NCBI GenBank assembly: GCA_903907985.1 | Contig: CAIVQG010000003.1 | Location: 1 to 64,000 of the forward strand | From: an uncultured delta proteobacterium | GTDB taxonomy: Bacteria > Desulfobacterota > Syntrophia > Syntrophales > Smithellaceae | DNA length: 64,000 bases | Direction of reading: 5' to 3' | In this document: positions 59,754 to 64,000 of the stretch, piece after piece | How positions within the stretch are numbered: position 1 is the first letter of the stretch | Layout of the letters: each line of letters opens with the position of its first letter | Program-made: the position numbers and the translations under genes | Notes under the pieces: model-generated | Database searches by the model: none | What the model was told of the DNA's origin: nothing | Seen by the model: the letters and a program-made list of their open reading frames with translations, nothing else

Positions 59754-61178
59754 TTAGATGTCCAAGCGCTTGATCTTTTGCTTCGCCGACAGGACATTAT
59801 AGATATTATCCAGCACACATTTCAGGCTATTAGTCAAGATAAACCGCAGGGGAAACATCTTCCGGAAAGCATTGACATAAATCAGTTTCGGATCAAAAAC
59901 TTTCCGCAAGGTAAGTGATTTCAAACAGCGAAATAATTCCTGTTCGCTGAGATGGTGGGTGCGTATATTACAGGTAAACCCGTCATAGCGGCTGAAATCA
60001 TTATTGGTAATAAGCGATTGATCCTGCAATTCCTCACGAACGCGCGTCCGGGGATAAGGAGTAAGAAATTGAGCGTAGATAGAGTCCGGCAGCAACGACT
60101 TGATCATCTTGTATTGCCTGGTTACGGAATCCCAATCATCGTCCGGATAACCAACCACACACCCGGCAATAATGGCAATATTATGCTGGCGCAAAAGCCC
60201 CGCCGCCCGCCGGTTCTTTTCCGGACTTGTCGGTTTCCTCATACCTTTGAGGGCTGAAGGTTCCATAGATTCAAAGCCGACAAAGGCAATTTTGAAGTTG
60301 GCCTGCTCCATTTTCACCACCAGATCAGGATTATCCGCAATACCGGCTGCTGTCACCTGAGTTACAAAGATCATATCATTAAGACCTTTGGCAATAATGG
60401 CGTCGCAAATATCATGAAAGTGACCGATATCATAAGTTATATTGTCATCGGAGAAAAAAACTGCTCTGGTCCCTTGGGCCCGGATATTTTGCAGATCGGC
60501 AATAATTCTTTCGATAGGGAACTTGCGGAATACAGCCCCGTACATGTGCATAATAGAACAAAACTTACAGTGAAAAGGGCAGCCCCGCGAGGTTTCGGCA
60601 ACATCCATCGACCACGGCCCGAAAAAGAAGTCTTGCTCCAAACGCGCAGTCCGCAGAGGCAGATTTATCTTCATGAGGTCTAAAAGCGGCCGTTCATCAT
60701 TATGAATCCATTGTTGCGCGCGGCGGTAACTTAAGCCTAGGATACCGTCAAAAGCACTGCTGTTTTTTTCAATAGCCGCAATCAACTCCCGAAACGTCTC
60801 CTCACCTTCACCACGCACGATGTAATCGAGCGTATCCGTCCATTGCCCGGCGCTCTCATCGCGCGCCATCAACGTGGCGTGATAACCTCCGGCAATAATG
60901 GTTATATTCTGATCCAGCGACCGGATGTATCGACCAACGCGCAATAAGGTGTCGAACTGAAAAGACATGGCGCTCAAACCCACGATCTGCGGATGGAAAG
61001 TTTTCAGAACATCGGCTATTGGCTGACGCAGATGAGGCTTATGAACAACCAAGTCCAGAACCCGGACATCATGCCCTTGCAAATTACCCGCCAGGGAAAC
61101 AAGCGCCAGATTAGGCAGACGAGTTATATTATCAATATAATCGGCGGTATCCGGCATGGCAATGAGCAGTATTCTCAT
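59754..61178 (-). CDS. B12-binding domain radical SAM protein
   Basis: N-terminal cobalamin-binding-like domain; ETSRGCPFHCKFCSIMHMYG (CxxxCxxC), FFSDDNITYD, GCVVGYPDDDWDSVTRQY. Confidence 0.9.
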   Translation of the reverse strand: MRILLIAMPDTADYIDNITRLPNLALVSLAGNLQGHDVRVLDLVVHKPHLRQPIADVLKTFHPQIVGLSAMSFQFDTLLRVGRYIRSLDQNITIIAGGYHATLMARDESAGQWTDTLDYIVRGEGEETFRELIAAIEKNSSAFDGILGLSYRRAQQWIHNDERPLLDLMKINLPLRTARLEQDFFFGPWSMDVAETSRGCPFHCKFCSIMHMYGAVFRKFPIERIIADLQNIRAQGTRAVFFSDDNITYDIGHFHDICDAIIAKGLNDMIFVTQVTAAGIADNPDLVVKMEQANFKIAFVGFESMEPSALKGMRKPTSPEKNRRAAGLLRQHNIAIIAGCVVGYPDDDWDSVTRQYKMIKSLLPDSIYAQFLTPYPRTRVREELQDQSLITNNDFSRYDGFTCNIRTHHLSEQELFRCLKSLTLRKVFDPKLIYVNAFRKMFPLRFILTNSLKCVLDNIYNVLSAKQKIKRLDI

Positions 61179-61444
61179 ATAATATTAATCCTGAACCTAT
61201 CCTCTAAGGTTGGAACAGATAACACAGGAGACCGTGAAAATACAGCCCTAAATATCGCTTCTGCTGTCTGCCGCGTTGTTATGCAAAGCAACTATTCATT
61301 GAAAAAGATTGGGTTGGCGACAGTATTACAGACGTATCTATAATAAAAAAATTACCTTTGTCACACCTATCATTTTTTAGATATTAAGTTTCCATACACT
61401 ACTTTCAGATATACCATTATAACAAATAACAATAACACCAAAGA

Positions 61445-61556
61445 CCTTCAACGCAGTCATAAGAGCAGTACCCTACATTTTGTGGTCAAAATTTCCTTGA
61501 CATACAAGAGTGGCGTTTCTTATAATTCACCCCACAAAAAGGAAGTCCTTATCAAT
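61445..61556 (+). repeat. 112-bp direct repeat, copy 1
   Basis: CCTTCAACGCAGTCATAAGAGCAGTACCCTACATTTTGTGGTCAAAATTTCC...CACCCCACAAAAAGGAAGTCCTTATCAAT; closely matches 62296-62407. Confidence 0.85.
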
Positions 61557-61636
61557 CGGAACGGATCGATTGACTTCCCGGGCATGCAATAAACCGGATT
61601 ATGCCATCATAGACAACATTTAAATCAGGAGGTGTT

Positions 61637-61969
61637 ATGAAAGAATCGTTCAAATTTATTCTGGGCGCCATTATTGGTGCCGTATTTGTTCTTGTGTCAG
61701 TTTTCACCCTTGCCCCCACTCATGATAAATACGCATCAGGCAGCTTTAACAACAAACATATAGATCTTGTTCCAACTTGTTCAGCCGCGACATCGTATGT
61801 TTGCCAGGACAACCAAACAGCCTCCAACACGTTAAGGAAGAATTGCAAAGACTGGTGTTATGCCAACACGCCAAGAGAACCATACGCATCAGTATTGAGC
61901 TGCAACGAAGGATGCGAAAGATTTTATCGTCTTTTTTGGGAGAACCCCAAGTTAATCACTCTTCCCTGA
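61637..61969 (+). CDS. Small Cys-rich exported/membrane-anchored hypothetical protein (110 aa)
   Basis: GGAGG RBS, N-terminal hydrophobic helix MKESFKFILGAIIGAVFVLVSVFTLAP, six cysteines in the exported part. Confidence 0.7.
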   Translation: MKESFKFILGAIIGAVFVLVSVFTLAPTHDKYASGSFNNKHIDLVPTCSAATSYVCQDNQTASNTLRKNCKDWCYANTPREPYASVLSCNEGCERFYRLFWENPKLITLP

Positions 61970-62126
61970 AAAAGTAGTAACAAGTTGATATTATTAATAT
62001 ATTAGCATTACATCAAGTGGTATAATTGCCGGGAATTACAGGGAAAGGAGCTAAAAACCGGCAAATTTATGCACCCAAAAGACAACAGTTTTGAAGCATT
62101 TTTAGGGATTTGTTTTGATCCAGTTT

Positions 62127-62284
62127 GGAACAGATTCTAGATAGAAATCATTCATTGTATGTGTTAGCCAATAAGATCGATTGGAAAAGCTTTGATCAAT
62201 CCTTTGGTGCCCTGTTTGCTCAAAAGCACGGAAGAACGGCATTGCCGATAGACCCGTCATCGATGACGCGCTGGCGGAAGCGAT
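62127..62284 (+). pseudogene. IS5/IS1182-type transposase relic
   Basis: In-frame translation QILDRNHSLYVLANKIDWKSFDQSFGALFAQKHGRTALPIDPSSMTRWRKR* resembles the N-terminal part of IS5/IS1182-type transposases fused by deletion to a DPSSxTRxRKR segment. Confidence 0.6.
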
Positions 62285-62295
62285 GATGTGCAGTA

Positions 62296-62407
62296 CCTTC
62301 AACGCGGTCATTAGAGCAACACCATGCATTTTGTGGTCAAGATTTCCAAGACATACAAGACGGCGTTTCTTATACTTCACCCCACAAAAAAGGAAGTTCT
62401 TATCAAT
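62296..62407 (+). repeat. 112-bp direct repeat, copy 2
   Basis: CCTTCAACGCGGTCATTAGAGCAACACCATGCATTTTGTGGTCAAGATTTCC...CACCCCACAAAAAAGGAAGTTCTTATCAAT. Confidence 0.85.
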
Positions 62408-62529
62408 TATCAATCAATGTGCGTTATGAATTTTAATCCGCCTGTCTTCATCTAACCGGCAAGTATAGAAAACTAGACAAAAAAAAGAAGTTGCAGACAA
62501 AAATTAATGCCCGCAACTTCTTGTTTTTC

Positions 62530-62605
62530 TGGTGGAGATGAGCAGGATCGAACTGCTGGCCTCTTGAATGCCATTCAAGCGCTCTCCCAGCTGAGCTACA
62601 CCCCC
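62530..62605 (-). tRNA. tRNA-Ala (anticodon GGC), CCA encoded
   Basis: Reverse strand GGGGGTGTAGCTCAGCTGGGAGAGCGCTTGAATGGCATTCAAGAGGCCAGCAGTTCGATCCTGCTCATCTCCACCA folds as a cloverleaf. Confidence 0.96.
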
Positions 62606-62710
62606 AATAAGACTTGATCAATTGTGCAGCCCCTTTAACACGCGTGTTTATCAGTTGTCAATAGATTTTAGCTTGACTTTTTGAGCCCCATCGATATAAT
62701 CGCTGCCCGT

Positions 62711-62797
62711 GCCGGAGTGGTGAAACTGGTAGACGCAGGGGACTCAAAATCCCCCGTTCGCAAGGGCATGTCGGTTCGATTCCGACCTCCGGCACCA
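62711..62797 (+). tRNA. tRNA-Leu (anticodon CAA), CCA encoded
   Basis: GCCGGAGTGGTGAAACTGGTAGACGCAGGGGACTCAAAATCCCCCG...TCGGTTCGATTCCGACCTCCGGCACCA; acceptor GCCGGAG/CTCCGGC, long variable arm. Confidence 0.96.
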
Positions 62798-62821
62798 TAA
62801 TAAACCAGTATTGATAAGGGG

Positions 62822-63916
62822 TTAGGCATTGTCTGCTTTACCCCTTTTCTTTTCTATTTTTATGACTGTGCCCGAAACTGTGCCTTTTTGTGCCCGGAGA
62901 TATGTCTCCGTCTTCTGTGATGCAAGTCTTAAATCGGTATCGCTGACGATATTATACCGGTCAAAGACTGACCTTGTTTTGTGACCGCTCACCATCATGG
63001 CGACCCGTTCCGGTATTCCGGCCCGTACCATGTTCCGTACTGCTGTTCTTCTAAAGTCGTGGAATAACCTGTCCCCGATTTCGGCGGTTTCGCAGGCCTT
63101 TGCCCAGGCTCCCCGGAAATCCTTAATCGGCCCATTCTTCGGTTCATTTACAAACACCCAAGGGAGAACCTTCGTGTGTTTCTTCCGCTCATCTAATTGA
63201 TTCTGGAAAACCTTTTGCAGTTCTTTGTCAAGATAAACCGTCCGGCCTTCATCATTCTTTGTTTCCCCTGTTTCAAGGCGGACTATGCCATTATCAAGAT
63301 CAATCTGAGGCCAGACAAGTCCCTCGATTTCCGACACGCGCCAACCTGTTTTATAGGCGAAGGTGACAAAGCCTTTTAGATAATCCGGTAGGGCATCTCG
63401 CAGTTTAAGAAAATCTCCATGTTCAAAGAATCCCTTGCGGACGTTGCTTTCTTTGAGCATCGGGATATAGATGACTCTGTCCACTTTCGGAGGTGTCTGC
63501 TGAGCGCCGATATTGAAGATACGCTTCAACGCCGCCAGTTCCCGATTGACCGTAGCATTTTCCGCACCATCCTCAAGCCTCTTCTGGATATAGGCATTGA
63601 TGCGGGGGGTGGTAATATTTGTGACCTTTGCACCTTCAAAGGCAGTTTTTAAATGGTTAACACTTCTTTCGGCCCGGACAAGAGACTTCCTTCCATTAAC
63701 TCTATAGTCGTCCAAGAAATCATCTGCAAGGTCATTAAATTTGATGCGGTCAAAATAGACGCCGGGAATCTTGCCGTCTGATATTTCTCCTTCCCGCTTC
63801 TTTAATACACGTTTAGCCTCGCCTTCCTTGTTCGTCTTACAGGATTCCCGATAACTTTTGCCGTTGCGATAGTATTTTACCCAATAGACATCGCCGCGCT
63901 TGTATATGCTCCCCAT
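62822..63916 (-). CDS. int: Tyrosine recombinase / phage-type integrase
   Basis: MGSIYKRGDVYWVKYYRNGKSYRES; TGWRVSEIEGLVW, HDFRRTAVRNMVRAGIPERVAMMVSGHKTRSVFDRYNI (catalytic R..HxxR..H..Y). Confidence 0.95.
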   Translation of the reverse strand: MGSIYKRGDVYWVKYYRNGKSYRESCKTNKEGEAKRVLKKREGEISDGKIPGVYFDRIKFNDLADDFLDDYRVNGRKSLVRAERSVNHLKTAFEGAKVTNITTPRINAYIQKRLEDGAENATVNRELAALKRIFNIGAQQTPPKVDRVIYIPMLKESNVRKGFFEHGDFLKLRDALPDYLKGFVTFAYKTGWRVSEIEGLVWPQIDLDNGIVRLETGETKNDEGRTVYLDKELQKVFQNQLDERKKHTKVLPWVFVNEPKNGPIKDFRGAWAKACETAEIGDRLFHDFRRTAVRNMVRAGIPERVAMMVSGHKTRSVFDRYNIVSDTDLRLASQKTETYLRAQKGTVSGTVIKIEKKRGKADNA

Positions 63917-63919
63917 ACA

Positions 63920-63967
63920 TTAGCCCCCCTTTCTCGTTTCCGTTGTTTTCTTCCGTCCTCGTCCCAT
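63920..63967 (-). CDS. Possible 15-aa leader peptide (MGRGRKKTTETRKGG) upstream of int
   Basis: Perfect Shine-Dalgarno AAGGAGGTGAT about 9 nt before ATG; stop lies 3 nt before the int ATG. Confidence 0.35.
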   Translation of the reverse strand: MGRGRKKTTETRKGG

Positions 63968-64000
63968 AATCTTCGTATCACCTCCTTCCAGCTCAAGACA

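Overview
The window looks like chromosome from an anaerobic, Syntrophus/Smithella-like deltaproteobacterium; this taxonomic guess rests on gene content only. The left half is mostly core genome: smc (truncated by the window start), an AmrS-type radical SAM gene, greA, an AtoE-like short-chain fatty-acid transporter, an ADP-forming acyl-CoA synthetase, the atpF'-F-H-A-G-D-C block, a bactofilin, rodA-mrdA-mreD-mreC-mreB and a PpiD-like chaperone. From about 27 kb it becomes accessory and envelope-related. There is a giant BadF/HgdB-type fusion, split by a probable frameshift, whose architecture resembles plasmalogen synthase PlsA / glycerol ester reductase Ger. A TolC-HlyD-ABC (DevB/DevA-like) exporter follows, with a cyclic-nucleotide-binding domain fused to the ATPase. 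Next come htpG, a plsC-like acyltransferase and a pentapeptide-repeat protein. A 10-kb glycosyltransferase island (about 40.1-50.9 kb) contains several families best known from eukaryotic Golgi enzymes (GT13-like, GT32-like x2, GT71-like x2), two DevC-like permeases and a SyrD/PvdE-like ABC exporter. A tight minus-strand operon (53.4-61.2 kb) then encodes a B12-binding radical SAM protein, inositol-1-phosphate synthase, a CDP-alcohol (inositol-phosphate-type) phosphatidyltransferase, a PimA-like GT4, and an atypical 2-hydroxyacyl-CoA dehydratase-like activase/reductase pair. Together these suggest an undescribed inositol-phospholipid-anchored, possibly ether-linked, glycolipid synthesis and export system. 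The right edge holds IS-relic repeats, tRNA-Ala(GGC), tRNA-Leu(CAA) and a tyrosine integrase next to tRNA-Leu, which marks the start of an integrated element. Several palindromic or MITE-like repeats are present, one of them translated inside a glycosyltransferase ORF. All calls come from reading the sequence and supplied translations; no database search was run.
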